A stretch of 64,000 bases of DNA from Myxococcales bacterium (GTDB taxonomy: Bacteria; Myxococcota_A; Polyangia; Polyangiales; Polyangiaceae), in the NCBI GenBank assembly GCA_004193285.1, contig SECP01000006.1, forward strand, positions 124,001 through 188,000, in the 5' to 3' direction. Below the pieces are notes generated by a model, which did no database searches, was not told where the DNA came from, and saw only the letters and a program-made list of their open reading frames with translations. Shown here in pieces: positions 26,700 through 36,134 of the stretch. Position numbers and translations under genes: made by a program. Numbering within the stretch: position 1 is the first letter of the stretch; the number at the start of each line of letters is the position of its first letter.

Positions 26700-28619
26700 T
26701 TGTCTATCGTCGCTGCCCACGGCCTGCAAAAAGGCTACGGAAATCATATAGTTCTTCGCTCCGCGGATCTGATCATGGAGCCCGGCGAGCGCGTCGGCGT
26801 CGTGGGATTGAACGGCGCTGGCAAGAGCACGCTCGGCAAGCTGCTCGCGGGTGTGGAGACGCCGGATGGCGGCACCATCGCCCGGCGCCGCGGCGCACGC
26901 ATCGAATACCTGGAGCAGGTGCCGCAGCTGGACACCTCCATGACCGCCGAGCAGCTGGTCATGCAGGGCCTGACCGCGTGGAGCGACGCGGTCGCGCGGC
27001 ATACGGAGGCGAGCAGCGCGCTGGCCGATCCCAACGCCGACCACGAGCGGCTCTTGGAGGACCAATCACGCGCGGCGGACGAGGTGGAGCGCCTGGGCGG
27101 TTGGGACCAATCACACCGCGTGCACGCCGTGTTGAACAACCTCGGCATCTCCCAGCGCGACGTGCCGGTCAAGAGCTTCAGCGGCGGCGAGCTGCGTCGG
27201 GTAGCGCTGGCGCGCCTGTTGGTGTCCCGCCCGGATCTGGCCATCTTGGACGAACCGACCAACCACTTGGACGCGGAGACGGTCGAGTGGCTGGAGCAGC
27301 ATCTCATCGAAGAGTTTCCGGGCGCGGTGCTGCTCATCACCCACGATCGCTACCTGCTGGACAACGTGGCGCAGCGCACGGTGGAGGTCGCAGACGGCGA
27401 AGCCTTCAGCTACGACGGCGGCTACGAACGGTACTTGGAGCAGAAGGCGGAGCGGCTGTCGCTCGCGGCGCGCACCGAGCAAAATCGGCAGAATTTCCTG
27501 CGGCGCGAGATCGAGTGGCTGCGACGCATGCCCAAGGCTCGCACCACCAAACAGCAAGCTCGCATCGACCGCGCCGAGTCTGCCATCGCCGCGCCCAAGC
27601 CCAAGCAAGAGCAGAAGGTCAGCCTCGAGCTGGACGTCTCACGCGCCGGCAAGACCTTGCTGGAGCTGCGCGACGCCAGCGTGGAGATCCCCGGCCGCAC
27701 GCTGATCGAGAAGCTCACCTTGTTCGTGGTCCAGGGCGACCGCATCGGCATCGTGGGCCCGAACGGCGCCGGCAAAACGACGCTCTTCCGTGCCATTTTA
27801 GGCGATCATCCGCTCGCGAGCGGCACCGTCAACGTCGGCAAGAACACGAAGGTCGCGTACTTCGATCAAAAGCGCAGCGGCTTGGACGACTCGAAGTCCA
27901 TTTGGGACAACGTGACCGGCGACCAATCTCGCATCGAGCTCGGGGGCGAGGTGATCGACCCCCGCTCGTACCTGGAGCGCTTCGCCTTCGACAGCCACAA
28001 GCAGCGGCAGCCCGTCGGCTCGCTTTCCGGCGGCGAGCGCGCTCGGGTGGCGCTGGCGCGCCTGCTGCGTCAAAGCGCCAACCTGGTGCTGTTCGACGAG
28101 CCAACCAACGATCTGGACGTCGCCACGCTCGGCGCGGTCGAGAGCATGCTGGTGGACTTCGGAGTCACCGCGCTCATCGTCACCCACGATCGTTACTTCC
28201 TGGACCGCGTCGCCACCTCGATCCTCGCCTTCGAAGGGGACGGCCAGGTCATTCACTACCCCGGCAACTACGACACCTTCCGCCGGCTCCGCGCGGAAGC
28301 CCGCGAAGCTCGCAAGGCGGCGGCCAAGGCCGCTCCCGTTGCCGCCGCCGCGCCCGCCGCTGCCTCTCAGCGCCCGGGCAGCAAGAAAAAGGCGCTGAGC
28401 AATGCGGAGGAGCGTGAGCTCTCGAGCTTGCCTGACAAGATTGACCGCGCCGAGCAGCTTGCCGCCTCCATCACCACCAAGATGGGAGACCCGGCGACCT
28501 ACGCCGGCGGAGGGGACATTGCGGCTCTGAACCGAGAGCTCGCAGCCGCGCGCGCCGAAGCCGACAAGCTCACGGCGCGCTGGGAAGAGCTAGAAGCGAA
28601 GAAGAGCGCGGCTACTTGA
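26700..28619 (+). CDS. uup: ABC-F family ATPase, Uup-like
   Basis: 639 aa from the TTG at 26700 (MSIVAAHGLQKGYG). It has two ABC domains: first Walker A GLNGAGKST, signature FSGGELRRVALARLL, Walker B AILDEPTNHLD; second Walker A GPNGAGKTT, signature LSGGERARVALARLL, Walker B VLFDEPTNDLD. An inter-domain linker rich in Arg/Lys lies at about 245-305. A C-terminal coiled coil (about 560-635) marks Uup-type proteins. ABC-F proteins lack membrane domains and act on the ribosome. The final eight bases overlap the convergent FKBP gene. The start is embedded next to a strong hairpin. Confidence 0.9.
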   Translation: MSIVAAHGLQKGYGNHIVLRSADLIMEPGERVGVVGLNGAGKSTLGKLLAGVETPDGGTIARRRGARIEYLEQVPQLDTSMTAEQLVMQGLTAWSDAVARHTEASSALADPNADHERLLEDQSRAADEVERLGGWDQSHRVHAVLNNLGISQRDVPVKSFSGGELRRVALARLLVSRPDLAILDEPTNHLDAETVEWLEQHLIEEFPGAVLLITHDRYLLDNVAQRTVEVADGEAFSYDGGYERYLEQKAERLSLAARTEQNRQNFLRREIEWLRRMPKARTTKQQARIDRAESAIAAPKPKQEQKVSLELDVSRAGKTLLELRDASVEIPGRTLIEKLTLFVVQGDRIGIVGPNGAGKTTLFRAILGDHPLASGTVNVGKNTKVAYFDQKRSGLDDSKSIWDNVTGDQSRIELGGEVIDPRSYLERFAFDSHKQRQPVGSLSGGERARVALARLLRQSANLVLFDEPTNDLDVATLGAVESMLVDFGVTALIVTHDRYFLDRVATSILAFEGDGQVIHYPGNYDTFRRLRAEAREARKAAAKAAPVAAAAPAAASQRPGSKKKALSNAEERELSSLPDKIDRAEQLAASITTKMGDPATYAGGGDIAALNRELAAARAEADKLTARWEELEAKKSAAT

Positions 28620-28968
28620 GCTCGAGCAGCTCGACCTCGAACAGCAGCGTGGCATTCGGCGGGATCACGCCGCCCGCGCCGCTCGCGCCGTAGCCCAAGC
28701 CGGGCGGAATGAGCAGCGTGCGCTTGCCTCCGACTTGCATCGAAGCCACGCCTTCGTCCCAACCCTTGATGACGCGCCCTTGGCCGATCGGAAACGAGAA
28801 CGGACGCCCGCGATCCACGGAGCTGTCGAATTTGGCGCCCTTCGCGCCGTCCACCCATAGCCAACCCGTGTAGTGCATCACGCAGGTTTGGCCCTTGGTG
28901 GGGCTCGCGCCGGTACCGGGCTGAGTGTCTTCGTAAGAGAGGCCGCTCGGGGTCGTGGTCATCGCCAT
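28612..28968 (-). CDS. FKBP-type peptidyl-prolyl isomerase
   Basis: 118 aa, a single FKBP domain without a signal peptide, so cytosolic. Motifs include VMHYTGWLWVDG, KFDSSVDRGRPFSFPIGQG, VIKGWDEGVASMQVGGKR and IPPGLGYGASGAGGVIPPNA ending FEVELLELK. It catalyses cis-trans isomerisation of prolyl bonds and may act as a chaperone. The 3' end overlaps the ABC-F gene by eight bases. Confidence 0.95.
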   Translation of the reverse strand: MAMTTTPSGLSYEDTQPGTGASPTKGQTCVMHYTGWLWVDGAKGAKFDSSVDRGRPFSFPIGQGRVIKGWDEGVASMQVGGKRTLLIPPGLGYGASGAGGVIPPNATLLFEVELLELK

Positions 28969-29011
28969 GGCCGGGCACTGTAGTCCCAGCCACGGCGTTG
29001 GTAAGCGCTAA

Positions 29012-30877
29012 TCACGCGGCCTGACGGCGCCGCCGGGCGCCCCAGAGGACGGCCGCCAAGCCACCGAGCAGGAGCGCCGCCCCGCCGGCCGGCGAGCGCC
29101 CCACGACGTCGCAGGCGCAGCCGGGGTCGTTCACCGTGGGCTTGCCATTGTTGGCGCCGGAGCCATTGGCGCCCGTGCCGGTGGCGCCGCCCAGATTCAG
29201 GTTGCCGCCAATGATGATGCCGCCGTCCGAGCCGCCCGAGGAGGAACCGCCAGTGCCCGTGCCCGGCGCGCAGCTCCCGTTCGTGCACACGCCCATGTTC
29301 GGGCACACGACGCCTTCGCACGCGTCCACGCACGTGCCCGCCGAGCATTTCTTGCCCGCCTCGCACATCACGTTCGCGCAGGCCGGGTCCGCGCATTTGC
29401 CGTCCGCCCCGCAGACGAGGCCGTCCTTGCAACCGCGGCAGCTGCAGTCGGAAACGCACAGACCGCGCTCGCACACCTTGCCCGCCGCGCACTCCACGGC
29501 GGCGCACGGGTCCACACAGCGACCGAGCTGGCATTCTTGACCCATCGGACACACCACGCCGTCGCAGGCGTTCATGCACGTGCCGGCGCGGCACACCTGC
29601 CCGGCCTCGCACGTGATGTCCACGCACGCGTTCTCGATGCAGCGACCGGTCTTGCAGGTGAAGCCCATGTCACAGCGAAACTCGCCGGTGCCGCAGGGCT
29701 CGATGCATTTGCCCTTCTCGCAGACCTGCGCGCCCGGACAGAGGCCCATGCCGTCGTCCACCATGCCGTTGCAGTCGTTGTCCACGTTGTCACACAGCTC
29801 TGCGCCGGGGGCGATGATGGGCCGGCACATGCCCATTTGACCCTCCGCCGCGCAATCCGTACGGCCTACGGAGCAGGCGCCTTGCAGGTCCGGCACCGTG
29901 CACGGCATGCCGCCGCCGGAGCAGTTGATGCCGGATACGTAGAAGACGAAGTCGTTGAAATCGCCGTCGTTGGTGGCGTTGTTGCCGTTGACGCCCGTCT
30001 TGTGCCAGTCGTCAGGAGCCATCGGCAAGTCTTCGAAGGCCATATAAAAGCCTTCCGGATCCACCTTAGACTGATAGATGAGGGTCGTGACCCAGGCCTG
30101 CCCGGCCGCGTTCCGCTGGTTGTGCTCCATCATGGAGTACTTGTTTTGCGAGCACAGCTTGCTCGGGTTGCCGATGACGGCAAAACCGACGTAGCCGCCC
30201 TTGTAGTTCGGGTCTTCTTTGATCTTCCCGGAGTCGTAAGCGCGGCGCTTCCACAGCTTTTTGTCCAGCTGACGAGGGTCGACGTTGTCCCATGCCAGCG
30301 GGCAGAAGCCGTTTTGAAGCGGCGGCTGGCACTCCATTTGGTACGTGATCGTCTCCTTCATCGTGTCGTGCGTCATCATCTGCGCGTCGGCCCAGACGTC
30401 TTCGGGGAGGAAGGGGTAGATCTCCTCCGGCTTCGGCGGGGTCGTGCTGTTCGGGTCCAGGACGTTGTACCAACCGAACTTGATTTCGCAGTCACCACCG
30501 CGAAGCACCAGCTCACCCGTGAAACCACAAGACGGCGAGAAGTAGCCAGGCGCCGTGCGCGCGTCCGCTACGGGGTCGATGTTCTCCCCCCGGAACTTGA
30601 ATAGGCCGCCGAGGGTGATGGCGTCGCCATTGGCAAAGGTCGGGTAGTAGTCGCCGAAGGTCATGCCGTTGACGTTCGTGCCCATCGGGTCGCGATTGAC
30701 AGCCGTCGTGGTCGCGTAGGCCCAAGACTCCGTCGCCAACTTAACCTCGTCCACGCCGACCGGCTGCGGGAGCGGGGTCTTCAGCATGTCGGTCTGGACG
30801 ACCTGCGCCGCAGACGTAGCAGCCAATAACAGCACTGGGCACGCCAGCAACGCCGCCCGCAAGTATCGCGCAACCAT
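29012..30877 (-). CDS. MYXO-CTERM surface protein with Cys-rich repeats
   Basis: 621 aa from the ATG at 30877, chosen because it begins the signal peptide MVARYLRAALLACPVLLLAA and has GAGGT upstream; the frame continues upstream without protein character. Residues about 25-335 form a domain of unknown fold. CDNVDNDCNGMVDDG (about 360-374) is a MopE-type putative metal-binding motif. About ten Cys-rich units (C-x2-G-x2-C-x-x-G-x-C) follow, then a Gly/Ser spacer. The tail has CACD, a hydrophobic helix and RRRR, the MYXO-CTERM sorting signal, which usually directs retention or processing at the cell surface. Confidence 0.88.
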   Translation of the reverse strand: MVARYLRAALLACPVLLLAATSAAQVVQTDMLKTPLPQPVGVDEVKLATESWAYATTTAVNRDPMGTNVNGMTFGDYYPTFANGDAITLGGLFKFRGENIDPVADARTAPGYFSPSCGFTGELVLRGGDCEIKFGWYNVLDPNSTTPPKPEEIYPFLPEDVWADAQMMTHDTMKETITYQMECQPPLQNGFCPLAWDNVDPRQLDKKLWKRRAYDSGKIKEDPNYKGGYVGFAVIGNPSKLCSQNKYSMMEHNQRNAAGQAWVTTLIYQSKVDPEGFYMAFEDLPMAPDDWHKTGVNGNNATNDGDFNDFVFYVSGINCSGGGMPCTVPDLQGACSVGRTDCAAEGQMGMCRPIIAPGAELCDNVDNDCNGMVDDGMGLCPGAQVCEKGKCIEPCGTGEFRCDMGFTCKTGRCIENACVDITCEAGQVCRAGTCMNACDGVVCPMGQECQLGRCVDPCAAVECAAGKVCERGLCVSDCSCRGCKDGLVCGADGKCADPACANVMCEAGKKCSAGTCVDACEGVVCPNMGVCTNGSCAPGTGTGGSSSGGSDGGIIIGGNLNLGGATGTGANGSGANNGKPTVNDPGCACDVVGRSPAGGAALLLGGLAAVLWGARRRRQAA

Positions 30878-31007
30878 TGGATTACCTCTAAGATTTCGAC
30901 GCCCGCAGGCCCAAGTAGCCCTCGCGCACGCACCAACTTTGCGCAGTGTAGCCGACGCCCTCGTAGCTGGCACCGGTCCCATACGCCGAATTTGCAAAAA
31001 TCTGGAA

Positions 31008-31029
31008 CCGGTTACAGAAGCCGGTTACA
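31008..31029. promoter_or_regulatory. Direct repeat CCGGTTACA upstream of MYXO-CTERM gene
   Basis: Two exact CCGGTTACA copies (31008-31016 and 31021-31029), period 13, lie about 130-150 bases upstream of the MYXO-CTERM start. They may be a transcription-factor site; no other support. Confidence 0.3.
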
Positions 31030-31070
31030 CGGCGAATGGACTAAATCGTCAGCGGCGCAACCCGGCTGAT

Positions 31071-31499
31071 TCAGCGAGCGCGCTCGAGGATTCCGCTTCC
31101 GGTCCACGGCGAATCCGTACTGGTGAAACGGAACTGCGTGCCCACGAACTGACCCGTGACTCCGTAGCCCGCACCAGCGCGATCGTACAAGCGCCCGCCC
31201 AGCGAGTCCCCCGAGGCGGTCGTGATCTCGTAGCGGCCTCCGGTGTCCACCCCCGGCCCCGTCGCGGTGAAAGACCCAGCATCGAAGGTGATCGTGAGGG
31301 CACGGAGCTGCGCGTCCAGCAGCCCCTGCAGCGGAGCCTCGAGCAGTAGCGAAGGCTGGAACTGCAGCAGCTGCCAGCTCCCCTGGAGGCGCTGCTGAGC
31401 GGCGCTCGTGGGGCTCTGGGCTTGACCCGAGGTGCCACCACCACAGGCCGTAGCCACCAGCAGGAGGAGCAAGGTCGATCCCAATCGAAGGGCAGCCAT
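31071..31499 (-). CDS. Small lipoprotein with lipocalin-like beta domain
   Basis: 142 aa from the ATG at 31499; the longer frame from 31544 would overlap the kinase stop. The signal peptide MAALRLGSTLLLLLVATAC ends in a good lipobox. The mature part begins with LQGSWQLLQF, a lipocalin-like start, and has several beta strands (RALTITFDAGSFTATGPG, YEITTASGDS, FRFTSTDSPW). It lies 41 bases downstream of the Ser/Thr kinase and is likely cotranscribed with it. Ligand unknown. Confidence 0.65.
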   Translation of the reverse strand: MAALRLGSTLLLLLVATACGGGTSGQAQSPTSAAQQRLQGSWQLLQFQPSLLLEAPLQGLLDAQLRALTITFDAGSFTATGPGVDTGGRYEITTASGDSLGGRLYDRAGAGYGVTGQFVGTQFRFTSTDSPWTGSGILERAR

Positions 31500-31540
31500 G
31501 CGCGGAACTGTAGACGGCTGGCTCCGCGCCGCAACCGGAC

Positions 31541-33235
31541 TCAAGGGCTACCGAAGGGATCTTTCAAGTCAACGGGCGGCTTCTTGGCAGCAGGCCGCGC
31601 GGCTGGCTTGGGCGAGCTAGGCGGCGCCTTTTTCATCTGGGTACCGGTCCGCGCGACTTCTCGGGCCTCGTGTAGCGAGTCCAGCTCGTCGTTGAGGCGC
31701 ATGGTCGCAGAAGGCCCCGGCAGGGGATTTCCGCCCGGCAGTAGGTCGCGCCGCGTGCGGATCCCAAGGTCCTTCGATGGCTGACGAACGACCACGTGCG
31801 CCACGGGGTCGTCGTCATCGGCGCCCTGAGGCGAGGGGGAGCCGGAGAGGCTGTACGCGACCGCTACGGAAAAGGAGGCGAGCGCGCCTAGAGCCGTGAC
31901 GACCATCCAAAGCTTGGACCCGCTCTCCGGCGCGGATGGCGCGCGTCGAGCGCCGAAGGACCGCCGAATCCGGCTGCGCGAATCGAGCATCACGCCCGCC
32001 ACCTTCGCGTCCTTGCCCTCCAGGAGCCCTGGCTGCGCGGGGGCGGTGGCGTCGGCGTCCAGAGCCGACGCGGCGACGACGGCCGCCTGCGCCCGTTCGA
32101 CTTCGCTGCTCTGCGGCGCGTCGGACGGAAAGAACGAGCTCATAGCCGCGGAGGAGCCGGCCGAGCGCTCGAGCCACGTCGTTTTGAGCGACGTGCTGCA
32201 GATGTCGCGCGTCACCCCCTGGTCGATGAGCCAGACGGCGAGCGCTTGCCCAAAGTCGAACATGGAGCTGTAGCGCTGCTCTCGCTCCTTGGCGAGCCCG
32301 CGCTGGAGGATGCTCCAGAGCGCCGGCTCTTCGACTTGGTGCTCGGCGAGCGGTTTGGGCTTGCCCTCCATGATCGCCCACATGAGGCCGTGCCAGTTGG
32401 CACCCGTGAAGGGCTGACCGCCGGTAATCATCTCGTAGAGCACCACGCACAGCGCCCACATGTCCGTGCGAAAGTCGACGTCGCCCTCTCCGCGCGCCTG
32501 CTCCGGCGACATGTACGCGGGGCTTCCCAGCACCGTGCCCTCGCTCGTCAGGTTCGCGGAAAAGGTCTGGCTCAGCTTCGCGATGCCGAAGTCCAGCACC
32601 TTGGGCTGCACGCGGTTCGCTTGCTGAGCGATGAAGATGTTATCCGGCTTGATGTCGCGGTGAACGATGCCGCGCTGGTGCGCCACGCACAGCGCCTCGA
32701 TGACCGGCAGGAGCGTGCGCACCGCGCGCCCGGCCGCGATGCGACCGCGCTTCTTGACCACGTGCGACAAGCTGTCGCCGTGGAGCAGCTCCATCGCGAT
32801 GAACGGCTCACGGTGCTCGGTGAGCCCGAAGTCGAAAACCTGGATGATCGCGGGGTGCCCAATCGACGCCGCAGCGCGCGCCTCCGTGAGCAAACGTTCG
32901 GCGAGGCCATCGACCTTGCCTTCTATCTCCGAGCGGATGAGCTTGAGTGCCACCTGCACGCCGAGTGTGAGGTTTTGTGCCACCCACACCGCGCCCATGC
33001 CGCCTTCACCGAGGAGGCGCACCAGTCGGTACTTCTGAGCAACGACGCTGCCCTCGGAGTAGCGAGACGTGCCCGAGCTGCCCTCCGCGTCCACGATCGC
33101 CGTGGAATCGAAGTTGTCCGGACCACTCGGGCCGAGCTCCTCGATGGACGACGGGCGTTTCGCAGCGCTGGAGGAACCGGACACCAAGACTCCTGACTGC
33201 TGGAACGGCGGAAATGCAGGAGTCTTGAGGGGCAT
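31541..33235 (-). CDS. Transmembrane Ser/Thr protein kinase
   Basis: 564 aa if started at ATG 33235; ATG 33379 would add 48 residues and cannot be excluded. The kinase domain covers about 69-335: GEGGMG (76-81), catalytic Lys98 in VALKLI, HRDIKPDN (192-199), DFG (215-217) and GSPAYMSPEQ. A disordered segment follows, then one membrane helix (about 442-463) and a Pro-rich C-terminal tail. Such Hanks-type kinases are abundant in myxobacteria. There is no PASTA or other sensor domain, so the signal is unknown. A lipoprotein gene follows; a vWA lipoprotein gene diverges upstream. Confidence 0.93.
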   Translation of the reverse strand: MPLKTPAFPPFQQSGVLVSGSSSAAKRPSSIEELGPSGPDNFDSTAIVDAEGSSGTSRYSEGSVVAQKYRLVRLLGEGGMGAVWVAQNLTLGVQVALKLIRSEIEGKVDGLAERLLTEARAAASIGHPAIIQVFDFGLTEHREPFIAMELLHGDSLSHVVKKRGRIAAGRAVRTLLPVIEALCVAHQRGIVHRDIKPDNIFIAQQANRVQPKVLDFGIAKLSQTFSANLTSEGTVLGSPAYMSPEQARGEGDVDFRTDMWALCVVLYEMITGGQPFTGANWHGLMWAIMEGKPKPLAEHQVEEPALWSILQRGLAKEREQRYSSMFDFGQALAVWLIDQGVTRDICSTSLKTTWLERSAGSSAAMSSFFPSDAPQSSEVERAQAAVVAASALDADATAPAQPGLLEGKDAKVAGVMLDSRSRIRRSFGARRAPSAPESGSKLWMVVTALGALASFSVAVAYSLSGSPSPQGADDDDPVAHVVVRQPSKDLGIRTRRDLLPGGNPLPGPSATMRLNDELDSLHEAREVARTGTQMKKAPPSSPKPAARPAAKKPPVDLKDPFGSP

Positions 33236-33425
33236 TGCGCGCCACCGGCCCAGCGCGGCGACGAGTTCGTACTGCTCACTTAACTTACCGGGCGGTGCCA
33301 GCTGTGCGGCGGGGACGGTCCTTCGATGATAAGGGGCGAAGGGGCGTGAAGCTTGCGCGGCTTCGAAGCGACGATGCATAGTGCGCGCGCCGGCTGGTAC
33401 CGGTTCCACATTGGGAGCACTGCGG

Positions 33426-34562
33426 ATGCGCGAGCGGGCGTTGTTTGGATTCTCACTAAGCTGTGCCGTCTTCTTTGGCGCGAGCCTCGGCTGTGACAGC
33501 GGTAGCAAGACCAACCTGGGCGGGGCCGGGGCGCCGGCAGCGGCCTCTGGTAGCGCCAGCGCTCTCGGCGGTAGCTCCAGCAGCGGCGCCGGAGGGAGCT
33601 CCCCGGCGACGACCTGCACCCAAACCACCGAATGCACGGACCAGGTGTGCACGGTGGACGGGCGCTGTGTGGACTGCGTCCAGGATACGGACTGCCTCAC
33701 GAACCAGCACTGCGACGCGGAGCGCTGCATCGCGAGCGGCGGAGAGGTGGGCGGCTCCGGCGGCTCTGGCGGCGGCGGGAGCGGCGGGACGGTCGGCACC
33801 GCCGGGGGCTCAGCATGTAGCGATGCTCAAGTTCTGTTCGTGATTCAGCGTTCCGGCGCGATGTTCGAGCAACCCGCGGAGGACGCGAGCTACTGGTCGA
33901 TGGTGCAAAGCGCGGTCGCCGCGGAAGACGGCGCCGTCGCGCCCTACGCGAGCCGGCTGAGCGTCGGCGCGCTGTTCTTCGTCCGCTTGCAGTACGAAGA
34001 AGACATGGCGTGCCCGGTCGTCAGCTCGCAGAGCCCGGCTAGCTCGGCGCTCATGCCGCTGCGCACCCTGTTCGAAACGAACGCCACCGCGTACGAGTCC
34101 CTGGCGGACGAGAGCGCGAAGATGGACGCACCCGTACCGGAGGCGATCAGCGCTGCCGCCGCTCTACTTACTGGCAGCGCGAAGCACCTCGTGCTGATCT
34201 CGACCGGCGTGCCGGACACCTGCGAAGACGCGGACACGATTTGTGCCGTCGACCCCGCGATCAAAGCCGTGCAAGACGCCTCGGCGGCCGGAGTGACGAC
34301 GCACGTCATTGGCCTCGGCGATGCTGGCGGATTGAACCTCGGAGGGGACGACGATGGCTACGGCACCTACCTCGCCCAGCTGGCGAACGCCGGCGCTGGC
34401 AAGCCGGTGAAGAAGTCACCGGCCTTCGAGGATAGCTGCTCCGACGAGGACGCCAAGGCCACGTACGCGGAGACCGTCGGCGACGCTCAGGCGCACCGCG
34501 CCGAGAGCGCCGCCGACGTGAAGAGCGCGGTCTCCGCCATTCTGCAGAAGATCTGCCCTTAG
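33426..34562 (+). CDS. Lipoprotein with Cys-rich motif and vWA-like domain
   Basis: 378 aa from ATG 33426, chosen for the signal peptide ending at ASLGC (about Cys23). A Gly/Ser/Ala spacer precedes a disulfide-rich segment (CTQTTECTDQVC, CVQDTDCLTNQHC, about 65-105). A von Willebrand A-like domain covers about 125-375. The MIDAS start, usually DxSGSM, reads QRSGAM here, so the metal-binding Asp is replaced; later elements (LVLISTGVPDTC, VTTHVIGLGD) are conserved. A metal-independent binding role is possible. The stop overlaps the convergent permease gene. Confidence 0.8.
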   Translation: MRERALFGFSLSCAVFFGASLGCDSGSKTNLGGAGAPAAASGSASALGGSSSSGAGGSSPATTCTQTTECTDQVCTVDGRCVDCVQDTDCLTNQHCDAERCIASGGEVGGSGGSGGGGSGGTVGTAGGSACSDAQVLFVIQRSGAMFEQPAEDASYWSMVQSAVAAEDGAVAPYASRLSVGALFFVRLQYEEDMACPVVSSQSPASSALMPLRTLFETNATAYESLADESAKMDAPVPEAISAAAALLTGSAKHLVLISTGVPDTCEDADTICAVDPAIKAVQDASAAGVTTHVIGLGDAGGLNLGGDDDGYGTYLAQLANAGAGKPVKKSPAFEDSCSDEDAKATYAETVGDAQAHRAESAADVKSAVSAILQKICP

Positions 34563-35344
34563 CCGAACGTACCGAAGCGACTACCCGAGGAGTAGCGCGC
34601 AAGACCGCGGCGAAAGAGCCGTGCCGCAAGCCAGAGGTGCGCAGCGGTAGCCGCGAGCACGCAGGCCGCCACCGACCAGGAAGGCTGACGCACCAAGCTG
34701 GTCGGTAAGTAAGAGACCAAACCAGCAGGCAACAGCGTGAACAACAGCAGCCGGAGTGCTCCACCAAAGATGGGCTCTGGGTAGAGTGAAAACGTGATCA
34801 CCACGTCCACCAGCTGACGCGAGAGCGCGTGCGTCCGCTTCAGCCAGAAAGCGAGGCTGAAGAAGGTGATGCACGTGGCGGTGAAGGTCACGCAGGACGC
34901 GAGCACCGCGACCAGCACGAACGGCGCACGACCCCACGTGAGGTAGCCCGCGTGGGCCACGAACGCGATGCCCGAAGCCAGGTCCCCGAAGCCCGAGGCC
35001 TGAGAGCGGCAGCCGAGCACGTAGGGCAGCGTGGGCTGCGGCTGCACCAGCAGCGGATCCAGCGCGCCCTCTTCCACGAAGCGGCTCAAGTGCACCGCGC
35101 CGCCACACACCGCCTGCATGAGGCCGAAGCCCGCCGCGGATACGCCGAACAACAACTCCACGTCTGGCAGCGCCCACCCGCGGAGGCTCCCCACCCGCGC
35201 CATGAGCACCCACCAGAAGACGAAGAAGGTGGCGTTGTTCAGCGCCATGAAGGTCATGGACAACAAGAACGACCCCCGCAGGGACGTCACGGCTTTGAGG
35301 TTGGTCCGAAAAAGGGCCCCAAGGAAGGCGATTGTTGGCGTCAT
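34559..35344 (-). CDS. ABC-2 type exporter permease (COG3694-like)
   Basis: 261 aa, six hydrophobic helices. The pattern of an N-terminal RTNLKAVTSLRGSFLL and a FVEEGALDPLLVQPQ amphipathic segment is typical of this permease family. It is the third gene of a three-gene ABC-2 set: ATPase, permease, permease, all minus strand, with four bases between the two permease genes. Substrate is unknown; such systems export lipids, drugs or polymers. Confidence 0.82.
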   Translation of the reverse strand: MTPTIAFLGALFRTNLKAVTSLRGSFLLSMTFMALNNATFFVFWWVLMARVGSLRGWALPDVELLFGVSAAGFGLMQAVCGGAVHLSRFVEEGALDPLLVQPQPTLPYVLGCRSQASGFGDLASGIAFVAHAGYLTWGRAPFVLVAVLASCVTFTATCITFFSLAFWLKRTHALSRQLVDVVITFSLYPEPIFGGALRLLLFTLLPAGLVSYLPTSLVRQPSWSVAACVLAATAAHLWLAARLFRRGLARYSSGSRFGTFG

Positions 35345-35348
35345 GACG

Positions 35349-36134
35349 TTAGCCTCCGCTCAGCTGCAGCGAGCGCGTGGCTCGCCAGAACAAGATCTCC
35401 ACCACCACGCCCAAGGCGACGGCCCAGAAGGCCAAGCCCGCGGCCAGCTTCAACGCACCCGGTCCGGGCCCATGAATCAGGAACCCCGCGGGTCCAGCGA
35501 GCAGGTACGGAAAGGGCGTGAAGCCCGCGACCTGCTGCAGCCAATGCGGGTAGAGCTCGAGCGGCAGCATCAGACCACCCAAGATGAACAGGAGCTTGCC
35601 CAGCACCCAGTAGAGCGGCGTCGCGTCCGTGAGCCAGAAGGACATCAGCCCGAGCGCGACGTAGAGCTCGGATAGCACGAGTGACGCGCAGAGCCCGAAG
35701 GGCGCGAGCCACAGGAGCGCGCGAAAGCTGGGGGTGACCCCCGTGAACGCAAACGCGCAAACGAACGCCACGAGCCCCAGCGCCGGCGCGCGCACCGCGA
35801 GCGTGCCCGCGCACTGCGCGAGGGTGGCGCGCGTGAACGCTACGGGCCGAGGGAGCTGGTACGCGACGTCCCCACGCCTCACCTCCTCCTGAATTTCCAG
35901 GTGCCGCGCCGCCGTGCTCATCAAAATCCACTCCGAAGCTGCGAGGTACCAAACCATCTGAGCCGGCTCTGCGGAGAGGGGCATGCCGGCCTCGCTCACC
36001 GCGCGCCACAGGGCCGCGAAAACGCCCAAAATCGTCGCAAAGAACAGCGCGCGGCCGTAAAGCTCACCGCGCTCGGACGCCGCTTGCACGGCGGCGATGC
36101 GGGCGAAGGCGAAGTATTTTTTGAAGGTGGTCAT
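35349..36134 (-). CDS. ABC-2 type exporter permease (COG4587-like)
   Basis: 261 aa with about six membrane helices. LEIQEEVRRGDVAYQLPRP (about 79-97) is the conserved cytoplasmic motif of this permease family, shared in form with the partner permease's EEGALDPLLVQP. Its start overlaps the end of the ATPase gene by four bases (ATGA), so ATPase and permease are translationally coupled. Confidence 0.85.
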   Translation of the reverse strand: MTTFKKYFAFARIAAVQAASERGELYGRALFFATILGVFAALWRAVSEAGMPLSAEPAQMVWYLAASEWILMSTAARHLEIQEEVRRGDVAYQLPRPVAFTRATLAQCAGTLAVRAPALGLVAFVCAFAFTGVTPSFRALLWLAPFGLCASLVLSELYVALGLMSFWLTDATPLYWVLGKLLFILGGLMLPLELYPHWLQQVAGFTPFPYLLAGPAGFLIHGPGPGALKLAAGLAFWAVALGVVVEILFWRATRSLQLSGG

